Below, piece after piece: positions 18,936-26,870 of a stretch of DNA of 64,000 nucleotides. The position numbers and the translations under genes are program-made. The stretch is taken from NCBI RefSeq assembly GCF_022227765.1, contig NZ_JAJMLZ010000004.1:186001-250000 (forward strand), given 5' to 3'. Every line of letters starts with the position of its first letter. The stretch's first letter is position 1. The DNA comes from Ectothiorhodospira shaposhnikovii. Lineage in GTDB: Bacteria > Pseudomonadota > Gammaproteobacteria > Ectothiorhodospirales > Ectothiorhodospiraceae. The notes beneath the pieces are model-generated. The model had not been told where the DNA came from, searched no databases, and saw only the letters and a program-made list of their open reading frames with translations.

Positions 18936-20633
18936 ATGAATGACGGCCTGACCGCTGCCCCCGGCAACCGTGGCCTGGCGCTGGTGGTGGATGACGAGTC
19001 CGCCAACCGCCTGGTGCTGGCCACCATGCTCAGGCGCGAAGGCTTCCAGGTGATGGAAGCCGCGAACGGCGAGCAGGCCCTGGAGCGTTTCGGAGAAACA
19101 CGGCCGGACATCATCTTCATGGATGTGATGATGCCCGGCATGGGCGGTCTGGAAGCGACACGACAGCTCAAGATCCTGTCCGATACGGACTTTGTTCCGA
19201 TCATCTTTCTGACCGCCCTGCACGACGACCAGTCCCTGGTCCGTTGCATCGAGTCCGGTGGCGACGATTTTCTCTCCAAGCCCTTCAGTTTCAATGTCCT
19301 CAAGTCCCGCATCGTGGCCATGGAGCGGGTCCGTGACCTGCATCGCCACATTGCGGCCAAGAGCCGCATGCTGGCGGGGTTGCTGGAGATCGATCGTCAG
19401 GAGCAGATGCTGGCCGAGCGGATCTTCAGTCATGCGGTCAACGATCGCAATGTGGCTGCCGACCATCTGGGGATCCTGATGCGCCCCGCATCCACCTTCA
19501 ATGGGGATGTGTTGCTCAGTCAGCACCTGCCCGACGGCAGCCTGCGTGTCCTACTGGGCGATTTCACCGGCCACGGCCTGTCGGCGGCCATCGGCGCCCT
19601 GCCGGTGGCCGATGCCTTTCATACCATGACCCGCAAGGGCGTGATCGATGAAGTGGTGCTGGAGGAGATCAATCGCAAGCTGTATCGGTTGTTGCCCGCG
19701 GATCGCTTCATGTGCGCCTTCATGGCGACGTTTTCGGTGACCGGCGATGAATTGCGCTGGTGGAACGGCGGGATGCCGGATGGCTGGCTGTGTCAGGCCG
19801 ACGGTGTCCACCCCATGACGTCCCATGCCCTGCCGCTGGGTATCCTGCCCGAGCTGTCCCATGGCGATGCGCCGCGCCGGCGCGTCCTGCGGAAGGGTGA
19901 TCGGGTCTTGCTCGTCACCGACGGGCTGATGGATGCACAGGATGTCGCCGGTCGTATTTTCGGACAGGCCGGATGGCCGGCGCTGATCGCAGGCTGGCGC
20001 CGTGAGCACAGCCTGCTGGGTCCCTTGCTTGCGTCCCTGGACGCCCATTGCGCGGATACGGATCAGCAGGATGATATCGGCGCGGTGGAGATTCCTCTGA
20101 CCGGGGAGATCTTCGGGGGGGCCGATCTTGGCTTCAATCGATCCACCCCTACCGGCGGTGCCTGTTCGGTATTGTTGCGGGATGGGCGTCTGGCACAACC
20201 CCCTTCGATGGCGCAGCTACTGGACATGCTGGGACTGGCGCAGGCCCTGGCCGACCACCTGAATATCCTGGAGACCATTTTCCACGAGCTCTACACCAAT
20301 GCGCTGGACCACGGTATCCTTCGCCTGCCGTCCTGGATGAAGGCGACAGCAGACGGTTTTTCGGCTTATTATATGGAGCGCGAGTGCAGGCTGGCGGCAG
20401 GCCCCGTCGGCAGCATACGGGTGGACATCTGTCATGAGCCCGGACCGCCCGGCACGATCAGGATCAGCATTACCGACAGTGGCCTGGGGTTTGATCATGA
20501 CAAACCGTGTGAGCCGCTGGGCGCCTCGGTCAAGCCCTGGGGGCGCGGTATCGCCCTGGTGCGGGAACTGTGCGAATCCGTGAACTACTACAATCAAGGC
20601 ACCCAAGTGGAGGCAGTCTATCGGTGTGTCTGA
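18936..20633 (+). CDS. REC-PP2C-ATPase partner-switching regulator (HsbR-like)
   Basis: A 565-residue three-domain protein. The receiver (about 10-130) has LVVDDESAN and acceptor Asp63 in IIFMDVMMPG. A PP2C/SpoIIE phosphatase (about 185-400) shows the metal motifs LGDFTGHGLSAA, LLVTDGLMDAQD and QDDIGAVE. The C-terminal GHKL ATPase (about 430-565) has IFHELYTNALDHG and DSGLGFD, like RsbW-type kinases. It could both phosphorylate and dephosphorylate the adjacent STAS protein under control of its receiver. ATG 18936 follows AGGAGG that overlaps the STAS stop. Confidence 0.88.
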   Translation: MNDGLTAAPGNRGLALVVDDESANRLVLATMLRREGFQVMEAANGEQALERFGETRPDIIFMDVMMPGMGGLEATRQLKILSDTDFVPIIFLTALHDDQSLVRCIESGGDDFLSKPFSFNVLKSRIVAMERVRDLHRHIAAKSRMLAGLLEIDRQEQMLAERIFSHAVNDRNVAADHLGILMRPASTFNGDVLLSQHLPDGSLRVLLGDFTGHGLSAAIGALPVADAFHTMTRKGVIDEVVLEEINRKLYRLLPADRFMCAFMATFSVTGDELRWWNGGMPDGWLCQADGVHPMTSHALPLGILPELSHGDAPRRRVLRKGDRVLLVTDGLMDAQDVAGRIFGQAGWPALIAGWRREHSLLGPLLASLDAHCADTDQQDDIGAVEIPLTGEIFGGADLGFNRSTPTGGACSVLLRDGRLAQPPSMAQLLDMLGLAQALADHLNILETIFHELYTNALDHGILRLPSWMKATADGFSAYYMERECRLAAGPVGSIRVDICHEPGPPGTIRISITDSGLGFDHDKPCEPLGASVKPWGRGIALVRELCESVNYYNQGTQVEAVYRCV

Positions 20634-20670
20634 ATGATCGGTATGTCTGAATTTAAAGGGTCAGTCTCCC

Positions 20671-21813
20671 ATGTCCAGTAGTCCTCATCATCAGGAGCAG
20701 GAATACCCTCTGAGCCGTAATGGTGCCCGCATCATGGTGGTGGATGACGAGCGCGCCAACCTGGTGCTCATGGAGCGGCTGCTGCGCACCGACGGCTATG
20801 CCAATCTGGTGCTGGTCCAGGATCCTCGACAGGTCATGAGTGCCTATCGGGAAGCACGAACGGATCTGATCCTGCTGGATATCCAGATGCCCCATATGGA
20901 TGGTTTTCAGGTCATCGAACAGTTTGCCGCGCTCGAAGACCCGCTGGTACCGCCGATCCTGGTGCTGACCGCGCAGGCAAGCCGTGAATACATGCTGCGT
21001 GCCCTGAACGTGGGGGCGAGGGATTTCATCGGCAAGCCGTTTGATCGGGCCGAGGTGCTGGCACGGGTCCGCAATATGCTGGATGTGCAGCTGGCGCACC
21101 GCATGACTCATGACCAGAAGGACGTGCTGGAACAGATGGTCCGCGAGCGGACCCAGGAGATCCGCAACACCCGCCTGCAGGTGGTTCAGCGGCTGGGCCG
21201 GGCCGCCGAGTACCGGGACAACGAGACCGGCTTTCATATCCTGCGCATGAGCCATACCTGTGAATTGCTGGCCCGGCATGTGGGTTGGAGTCAGGCGGAC
21301 TGCGATCGCATGCTTCATGCCAGTCCCATGCATGATGTGGGCAAGATCGGTATCCCCGACCATATCCTGCTCAAACCCGGCAAGCTCACGCCGGAAGAGT
21401 GGCGCATCATGCAGACCCATACCACCATCGGCGGGGATATCCTCAGTGGAGATGATCCCGATCTGCTGGACCTGGCCCGGGAAATCGCCCTGTCTCATCA
21501 CGAAAAATGGGATGGCAGCGGTTATCCGCTGGGGCTGAGCGGGGAAGAGATTCCCATCAGCGGACGCATCGCCGCCCTGGCGGATGTGTTCGATGCCCTG
21601 ACCTCGGAGCGGACCTATAAGAAGGCCTGGTCGGTTCAGGACGCCCTGGAACTCATTCGGGAGTTGAGCGGCTCCCATTTCGACCCTCGGTTGACCGAGC
21701 TGTTTTTCAGTCTGGTTCCCGAGATCCTGGCTATTCGGGACCGTTTTGCCGAGCCCCCGGGCATGGATGCCGACCGGCACCTTTCCCAGGGGGGCGCCGA
21801 CGGCGACGGTTGA
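20671..21813 (+). CDS. Response regulator with HD-GYP c-di-GMP phosphodiesterase domain
   Basis: A 380-residue RpfG-type protein. The receiver (about 12-135) has MVVDDERAN, acceptor Asp in LILLDIQMPHMDG and Lys in IGKPFDR. The HD-GYP domain has metal-binding His-Asp in MHDVGKIGIPD (about 221) and HHEKWDGSGYP (about 276), so it should be catalytically competent for c-di-GMP hydrolysis. It is the last gene of the che operon, 37 bases after the partner-switch regulator, linking chemotaxis signalling to c-di-GMP level. The cognate kinase could be CheA; that is inference. Confidence 0.92.
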   Translation: MSSSPHHQEQEYPLSRNGARIMVVDDERANLVLMERLLRTDGYANLVLVQDPRQVMSAYREARTDLILLDIQMPHMDGFQVIEQFAALEDPLVPPILVLTAQASREYMLRALNVGARDFIGKPFDRAEVLARVRNMLDVQLAHRMTHDQKDVLEQMVRERTQEIRNTRLQVVQRLGRAAEYRDNETGFHILRMSHTCELLARHVGWSQADCDRMLHASPMHDVGKIGIPDHILLKPGKLTPEEWRIMQTHTTIGGDILSGDDPDLLDLAREIALSHHEKWDGSGYPLGLSGEEIPISGRIAALADVFDALTSERTYKKAWSVQDALELIRELSGSHFDPRLTELFFSLVPEILAIRDRFAEPPGMDADRHLSQGGADGDG

Positions 21814-21861
21814 CCGTGGCCGTGTCCCCGGCATCATGCCCATTGGCTTACCTGATTCCGC

Positions 21862-21867
21862 TATAAT
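21862..21867 (+). promoter_or_regulatory. Minus-10 element of a hom-thrC promoter
   Basis: Perfect TATAAT at 21862-21867, 39 bases before the hom TTG start. The minus-35 region is weak (CCCATT at 17-base spacing). It suggests that hom-thrC is transcribed independently of the upstream che operon. Confidence 0.5.
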
Positions 21868-21900
21868 CTCGCGATTTCCCGCGCCGAAGGAGTGTTCCTG

Positions 21901-23211
21901 TTGAAACCCGTCAAGCTTGGCCTGCTGGGCCTGGGTACCGTGGGCAGCGGTACCGCCAACGTGCTCAAACGCAACAGTGATGAGATCACCCGCCGGGCCG
22001 GTCGGGGCATCGAGATCGTGGCCGCCGCCGGCAAGAACCTGGAGAGTCACAATTGCCGTGACGTCACCGGCATGCGTCTGACCGAAGACGCCTTCTCGGT
22101 GGTCAACGATCCCGAGGTAGAGGTGGTGGTGGAGCTGATCGGCGGCACCACCCTGGCCCGCGAGCTGGTGCTTTGCGCCGTCGACCAGGGTAAGCACGTG
22201 GTCACCGCCAACAAGGCCCTGATCGCCCTGCACGGTAACGAAATCTTCGCCCGCGCCCAGGAAAAGGGCGTCATTGTCGCCTTCGAGGCGGCGGTGGCCG
22301 GCGGCATTCCCATCATCAAGGCGATCCGCGAGGGGCTGGCGGGAAACCGCATCAACTGGGTGGCCGGCATCATCAACGGCACCGGCAACTTCATCCTCAC
22401 CGAGATGCGCGACAAGGGCCGCGATTTTCAGGATGTGCTGGCCGAGGCGCAGCGACTGGGTTATGCGGAGGCCGACCCCACCTTCGACGTGGAAGGTATC
22501 GACGCCGCCCACAAGCTGACCATCCTGGCCTCCATTGCCTTCGGCATCCCGCTGCAGTTCGATCGGGTCTATACCGAAGGGATCACCGGCATCACCCGGG
22601 AAGATGTGGCCTATGCCAATGAGCTGGGTTATCGCATCAAGCACCTGGGGATTGCCCGCCGCACCGAGCAGGGCATCGAACTGCGGGTGCATCCCACTCT
22701 CATTCCGGAGCGACGCCTGATCGCCAACGTGGACGGGGTCATGAATGCGGTCCTGGTATCCGCCGACGCCGTGGGTCCGACCCTCTATTACGGTGCCGGT
22801 GCCGGTTCCGAGCCCACCGGTTCCGCCGTGGTGGCGGATATCGTGGACGTGGTGCGGGCCATGACCACGGACCCGGAGAATCGCGTGCCCCATCTGGCCT
22901 TCCAGGCGGATACCTTGTCGGATACCACCATCCTCCCCATGGAAGACGTGAAGACCTCCTTCTACCTGCGGTTGCGGGTGCTGGATCGTCCCGGCGTAAT
23001 GGCCGACATCACCCGCATCCTGGCCAGCCTGGACATCAGCATTGAAGCCATCCTGCAGAAGGAACAGGATGACGACACCACGGAAGCGGACGTGATCCTG
23101 CTCACCCACGAGGTGCGCGAAGGCAACATGATCCAGGCCATTCGGGAGATCGAGGCCCTGGAAACCGTGAAGACGCCGGTGATCCGCATTCGCCTTGAGA
23201 ATCTGAAGTAA
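21901..23211 (+). CDS. hom: Homoserine dehydrogenase
   Basis: Reduces aspartate semialdehyde to homoserine for threonine and methionine synthesis. The 436-residue protein has the NAD(P) loop KLGLLGLGTVGSG, VVTANKALIA, the catalytic region GIINGTGNFIL and the A-D-P-x2-D motif EADPTFDVEG, and a C-terminal ACT domain (about 345-425, RLRVLDRPGVMADIT) for threonine feedback. TTG 21901 is preferred because AAGGAG lies 8-9 bases before it; GTG 21892 abuts that site. Confidence 0.95.
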   Translation: MKPVKLGLLGLGTVGSGTANVLKRNSDEITRRAGRGIEIVAAAGKNLESHNCRDVTGMRLTEDAFSVVNDPEVEVVVELIGGTTLARELVLCAVDQGKHVVTANKALIALHGNEIFARAQEKGVIVAFEAAVAGGIPIIKAIREGLAGNRINWVAGIINGTGNFILTEMRDKGRDFQDVLAEAQRLGYAEADPTFDVEGIDAAHKLTILASIAFGIPLQFDRVYTEGITGITREDVAYANELGYRIKHLGIARRTEQGIELRVHPTLIPERRLIANVDGVMNAVLVSADAVGPTLYYGAGAGSEPTGSAVVADIVDVVRAMTTDPENRVPHLAFQADTLSDTTILPMEDVKTSFYLRLRVLDRPGVMADITRILASLDISIEAILQKEQDDDTTEADVILLTHEVREGNMIQAIREIEALETVKTPVIRIRLENLK

Positions 23212-23235
23212 GCCATCCGTACCCGAGAGACCATC

Positions 23236-24375
23236 ATGCCTTTTCGACCCCGCTACACCGGTATCATCGAGCGTTATCGCGACCGTCTGCCGATCCACGA
23301 TGACACCCGCATCATCGGTCTGGGGGAGGGCAACACGCCCCTCATCCGCCTGAACAACATTCCCCGCCTGATCGGCAAGGAAGTGGACATCTACGTCAAG
23401 TACGAAGGTCTGAATCCCACCGGCTCCTTCAAGGACCGGGGCATGACCATGGCTGTGACCAAGGCGGTGGAGGATGGCTCCAGGGCCATCATCTGCGCCT
23501 CCACCGGCAACACCTCCGCGGCTGCGGCGGCCTATGCGGCCCGGGCCGGCATCACCGCTTTCGTGCTGATCCCCGACGGCAAGATCGCCCAGGGCAAGCT
23601 GGCCCAGGCCATGATGCACGGCTCGGTGGTGATCCAGATCAAGGGCAATTTCGATGACGGCATGCGCCTGGTGAAGGAGGTGGCCGACAGTGCGCCCGTG
23701 ACCATCGTCAATTCCGTCAATCCCTATCGTCTGCAGGGTCAGAAGACGGCGGCCTTCGAGATCGTGGAGGAACTGGGTCGGGCGCCGGATTACCACTGCC
23801 TGCCGGTGGGCAATGCGGGCAACATCACCGCCCACTGGATCGGTTACTGCGAGTATTCCTCCGCTTCCGGCGATCATGTCACCGAATCCTGCGGCTTCTG
23901 CAAGGGGCGCTGCATGTATGCCGGTGGCGCGGTGGTGGGCAACCGGCCCAGGATGGTGGGTTATCAGGCCGCGGGCAGCGCACCCTTCATGCGCGGTCAC
24001 ATGGTGGATAACCCGGAAACCGTGGCCACCGCCATCCGCATCGGCCATCCTCAGTCCTGGGACTATGCCTGGAAGGTCAAGGAAGAGTCCGGCGGCTGGT
24101 TTGACGAGTGCAGCGACGAGGAGATCCTGGCGGCGCAGAAGCTTTTGGCGGAGAAGGAAGGCGTGTTCTGTGAGCCGGCTTCGGCCACCTCCCTGGCGGG
24201 GGCGTTGCGGGACGTGCAGCAGGGCAAGATCCCCGAGGGCTCCAGCATCGTCTGTACCCTGACCGGGCATGGCCTGAAGGACCCCGATACCGCCATCCGC
24301 CAGTCCACCCGGGCGCCTCTGACGGTGGATGCCACCCTTGACTCGGTGAAGCGGGCGATCCTGGAGAACATGTAA
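23236..24375 (+). CDS. thrC: Threonine synthase with Cys-rich insertion
   Basis: PLP enzyme converting O-phosphohomoserine to threonine. 379 residues; PLP lysine in [10 protein letters not shown], phosphate loop PVGNAGN, and [17 protein letters not shown] substrate loop. Between [11 protein letters not shown] and [14 protein letters not shown] is an insertion of about 25 residues with Cys219-x2-Cys222-x3-Cys226, which I do not recall from well-studied enzymes of this class, where the two blocks are nearly adjacent. It follows hom by 24 bases, forming the usual hom-thrC unit. Confidence 0.95.
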   Translation: MPFRPRYTGIIERYRDRLPIHDDTRIIGLGEGNTPLIRLNNIPRLIGKEVDIYVKYEGLNPTGSFKDRGMTMAVTKAVEDGSRAIICASTGNTSAAAAAYAARAGITAFVLIPDGKIAQGKLAQAMMHGSVVIQIKGNFDDGMRLVKEVADSAPVTIVNSVNPYRLQGQKTAAFEIVEELGRAPDYHCLPVGNAGNITAHWIGYCEYSSASGDHVTESCGFCKGRCMYAGGAVVGNRPRMVGYQAAGSAPFMRGHMVDNPETVATAIRIGHPQSWDYAWKVKEESGGWFDECSDEEILAAQKLLAEKEGVFCEPASATSLAGALRDVQQGKIPEGSSIVCTLTGHGLKDPDTAIRQSTRAPLTVDATLDSVKRAILENM

Positions 24376-24416
24376 GGTCTCCTGTCCCCTTACCCCGGCC
24401 CTCTCTCCCCGCATCC

Positions 24417-24486
24417 GTCACTCCCGCGAAGGCGGGAGTCCGGTATTTTCAGTCCACCACTGGATTCCCGCTTACGCGGGAATGAC
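24417..24486. repeat. 70-bp double-hairpin intergenic repeat, copy 1
   Basis: Two inverted stems, CTCCCGC...GCGGGAG near the left end and ATTCCCGC...GCGGGAAT at the right end, joined by about 25 variable bases. Outer bases are GTCA and TGAC. The same 69-70-bp layout recurs at 26169 and 35564. It lies downstream of thrC and could act as a terminator or RNA-stabilising structure. Confidence 0.85.
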
Positions 24487-24528
24487 GATGACAAGCTGCA
24501 AAGGCGTAGGTTTTATCGTCACTCCGAC

Positions 24529-24565
24529 GGGGCTTTTCGTCACTCCCGCGAAAGCGGGAGTCCAG
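24529..24565. repeat. Half copy of the intergenic repeat with GGGGCTTTTCGTCAC lead
   Basis: A single CTCCCGCGAAAGCGGGAG hairpin preceded by the 15 bases GGGGCTTTTCGTCAC. The reverse complement of that lead occurs at 26271-26285 beside copy 2, so the repeat family has a recurring flank. Confidence 0.75.
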
Positions 24566-24616
24566 GCCAGGAACAGGGGGTAGGCAGCATTTCCTTTCCT
24601 TTCCCCGGCGTCCCCC

Positions 24617-25474
24617 TCACTTCACATGCAACCCCCCCACCCAGTCACGGGCAAACTGCCACGCCACCCGGCCGCTGCGCGATCCCCGCAGCAGGGCGAA
24701 CCGCAGTGCCTGGGTCCGGCAGTGATCATCCATGGTCACGCCGCCCAGTCGTCCCAGCCAATGTTCCACCACCGCCAGATACTGTCCCTGGTTGAAGGGA
24801 TGAAACGATACCCAGAGTCCGAACCGCTCGGACAGGGACACCTTCTCCTCCACCGCTTCTCCCGGGTGGATCTCGTCCCCCTCCCGTCGGACTTCCAGGT
24901 TGTCCGTCAGTCGCTCGGGCATCAGGTGGCGCCGGTTGGATGTGGCATAGATCAGCACATTCTCCGGCGTGCCTTCCAGGGCGCCGTCCAGGGCCGCCTT
25001 GAGTGCCTTGTAGGCAGGTTCGTCCGCCTCGAAGGAAAGGTCATCGGCAAACAGGATGAACCGCTCGGGGCGCTCCCGCAGGGGGGCGACGATCTCCGGT
25101 AGATTGACCAGGGCCTGGGCGTCCACCTGCACCATGCGCAGCCCCCGATCCGCGTAACGGGTCAACAGGGCGCGCATCAGGGATGACTTGCCCGTGCCCC
25201 GGGCGCCCCAGAGCAGGGCGTTGTTGGCGGGCAGTCCCTGCACGAACTGGCGGGTATTGCGATCCAGGAGCGACTTGGGACGGTCGATGTGCAGCAGGTC
25301 ATCCAGATCCAGGGGCGGTACACTGGGAATCCCCTGCAGATGGTGATCTCGCCAGCGAAAGGCGGGGGCCTTCCAGTCGGGCGCCGGGGCGGCCCCGGGC
25401 AGCAGGGCGTCCAGGCGGTTCAGCAGGGATTCGGCCTGGTCCAGCAGGTGATTCAGCGGATGGGTGTCTTGCAT
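24617..25474 (-). CDS. DUF815 AAA-type ATPase
   Basis: A 285-residue P-loop ATPase of the DUF815 family. Walker A is GARGTGKS (90-97), Walker B FILFADD (139-145), and YATSNRRHLMPERL is the sensor-1/arginine region. The N-terminal 70 residues are helical and lead into the family segment around PPLDLDDLLHIDRPK. Family members are widespread in proteobacteria and their role is unknown. Convergent with thrC across the repeat region. Confidence 0.88.
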   Translation of the reverse strand: MQDTHPLNHLLDQAESLLNRLDALLPGAAPAPDWKAPAFRWRDHHLQGIPSVPPLDLDDLLHIDRPKSLLDRNTRQFVQGLPANNALLWGARGTGKSSLMRALLTRYADRGLRMVQVDAQALVNLPEIVAPLRERPERFILFADDLSFEADEPAYKALKAALDGALEGTPENVLIYATSNRRHLMPERLTDNLEVRREGDEIHPGEAVEEKVSLSERFGLWVSFHPFNQGQYLAVVEHWLGRLGGVTMDDHCRTQALRFALLRGSRSGRVAWQFARDWVGGLHVK

Positions 25475-25604
25475 GCGACGTCAACGGGTTTGAGGGGAAG
25501 GCTTGCCTGATTGTGTATCTTACCGCAGGCCGCGCAGCCTGGATCAGTGAGTCCGGGCCGAAAGTCCCCGGCCCTTGCCGGGAAGTGAAGTGACCGTTTT
25601 TCGC

Positions 25605-26054
25605 TCATGATTTGCCGATCTGGCTGAGGTTGAGGCTGCGGATGGCCAGGAAGACCTCCCTCAGGAAGGCCAGCAGGGCACCGATGAGGGAGAACATGGC
25701 CAGTACGAACAGGGCGCCGATGAGCAGGGGATTATCGATGCCGAGAAAGTATTCGATGAAGGCGGAGACGATGGTCAGGCAGATCAGCAGGGCGGTGGTG
25801 ATGCCCAGGGTGATGCCCAGGTGCACCATTCGCACCCTGGCCTCCAGTAGCTCCAGTTCCCGGATGGCGGTCTTGTGGAACTCGTGGTCTTCGTGACGGA
25901 TGCGTGCCTGCAGGTAACGCCGCCGATCCACCACCCGGGACAGTCTGGAGACGAAGGCGTTGATGAAGCCCGCGATGCCCACCAGCAGGAACACGGGGGC
26001 AACCGAAAGCTGGATCACGGTGGAGATATCGTAAAGGGTCTGTGTCGACGACAT
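25605..26054 (-). CDS. DUF2721 membrane protein
   Basis: A 149-residue inner-membrane protein with an N-terminal segment (ISTVIQLSVAPVFLLVGIAG, about 9-28), a charged cytoplasmic loop beginning SRLSRVVDRRR, and two further membrane segments (about 75-98 and 108-132). The P-V-F-L-L-x-G and R-x-V-D-R-R patterns identify the DUF2721 family; no function is known. It is separate from the DUF815 gene by 130 bases. Confidence 0.87.
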   Translation of the reverse strand: MSSTQTLYDISTVIQLSVAPVFLLVGIAGFINAFVSRLSRVVDRRRYLQARIRHEDHEFHKTAIRELELLEARVRMVHLGITLGITTALLICLTIVSAFIEYFLGIDNPLLIGALFVLAMFSLIGALLAFLREVFLAIRSLNLSQIGKS

Positions 26055-26391
26055 GGTTTTTCCCGATGGGGTTTCCCGTGGTGTTGTAATGGCCCGCGCG
26101 GACCCGCTTCATTCCCTCATAAACGAGTGTCCAGTGGAAGTAGGGATCGTCCGTCACAGGTGACTACCGTCATTCCCGCGGAAGCGGGAATCCAGTGGCG
26201 GACCGAGGTGACTGGACTCCCGCCTTCGCGGGAGTGACGAAAAAACAGAGTGACGAAAAGAGCCGAGGCAGTGACGAAAAGCCCCGAGGAGTGGCGGCAT
26301 GGGGCTTTTTTCAGGGCTGCCTTCGCAATTTATCCGGCTCCGCTGTGCTATGGTCATAGGCGAGATGAACAGACTGATCCAGAGGTGCCGC
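26055..26391. other. 337-base intergenic stretch between DUF2721 and hemerythrin genes
   Basis: Contains repeat copy 2 (26169-26238) and then three spaced copies of GTGACGAAAA at 26234, 26250 and 26271. No open frame looks coding. The ribosome site for the hemerythrin gene (AGAGGTG, 26381) is at its right end. No convincing sigma-70 promoter. Confidence 0.6.
26169..26238. repeat. 70-bp double-hairpin intergenic repeat, copy 2
   Basis: Same layout as copy 1 but with the two stems exchanged in sequence: the ATTCCCGC-type stem is at the left and CTCCCGC-type at the right, so this copy is in inverted orientation. Ends are GTCA and TGAC. Confidence 0.85.
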
Positions 26392-26832
26392 ATGATGACC
26401 GAGCACACCGAGTCTGCAGATATACCCCAGGTGGCGGCAAATTTTATGGACAAGGACCATGACGAGGCCTTGGCTTTGCTGGCGCGGGTGGTCCGGTGTC
26501 TTGAGGAGATGCCGACATCAAAGGCGGAGAGCGGTCGGCTGCGTGATGATCTGCGCGATTTCATCGAGCACAGTCGCGCTCACTTCCGGCGTGAGGAGGC
26601 GCTGATGAAGGCAGTGGAATTCCCGCCGTTCCAGCTCCACAAGCAGGAGCATGATGCCCGCCTGGAGGCGCTGGTGGCCTATGTGGATGATCTGGATGCC
26701 GGTGTCATGGAGCCGGCGGACCTGAAGCCGTTGCTGGTGGAGGATTTCGTGCCTTGGTATCGGCGGCATTGCGCCACCATGGACAAGGCCACCGCCCGGT
26801 TCGTGGCTCGAAAGGAGGGCGGCGAACCGTAG
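26392..26832 (+). CDS. Bacteriohemerythrin-like O2-binding protein
   Basis: A 146-residue di-iron hemerythrin domain. All seven classic ligands can be placed: His23, His64, Glu68 (HFRRE), His83, His87 (HKQEH), His126 and Asp131 (HCATMD). Family members store or deliver oxygen, often in microaerobic motile bacteria. ATG 26392 follows AGAGGTG by 4-5 bases; longer upstream in-frame starts lack support. A long palindrome covers its stop codon. Not fused to a receptor. Confidence 0.88.
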   Translation: MMTEHTESADIPQVAANFMDKDHDEALALLARVVRCLEEMPTSKAESGRLRDDLRDFIEHSRAHFRREEALMKAVEFPPFQLHKQEHDARLEALVAYVDDLDAGVMEPADLKPLLVEDFVPWYRRHCATMDKATARFVARKEGGEP

Positions 26833-26859
26833 AGGCACGGCATGCCGTACCTCTACGGT
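26826..26859. terminator. 34-bp near-perfect palindrome between convergent genes
   Basis: Arms ACCGTAGAGG and CCTCTACGGT enclose ACGGC-AT-GCCGT with one mismatched pair. It includes the hemerythrin TAG stop and lies 11 bases from the ettA stop. No T-tract on either side, so it is a probable bidirectional transcript-end hairpin rather than a classic terminator. Confidence 0.55.
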
Positions 26860-26870
26860 CCATCCTCGGG

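Noticed and set aside
20653-24414. A 1253-codon open frame on the minus strand across rsbU-like, HD-GYP, hom and thrC genes
   Set aside because: It is antisense to well-recognised genes, low in recognisable motifs and rich in His/Gly/Gln, as expected from the complement of GC-rich codons.
24417-24565. CRISPR-like array in the repeat region
   Set aside because: Units are palindromic, only one and a half copies occur here, spacing is irregular and no cas genes are present.
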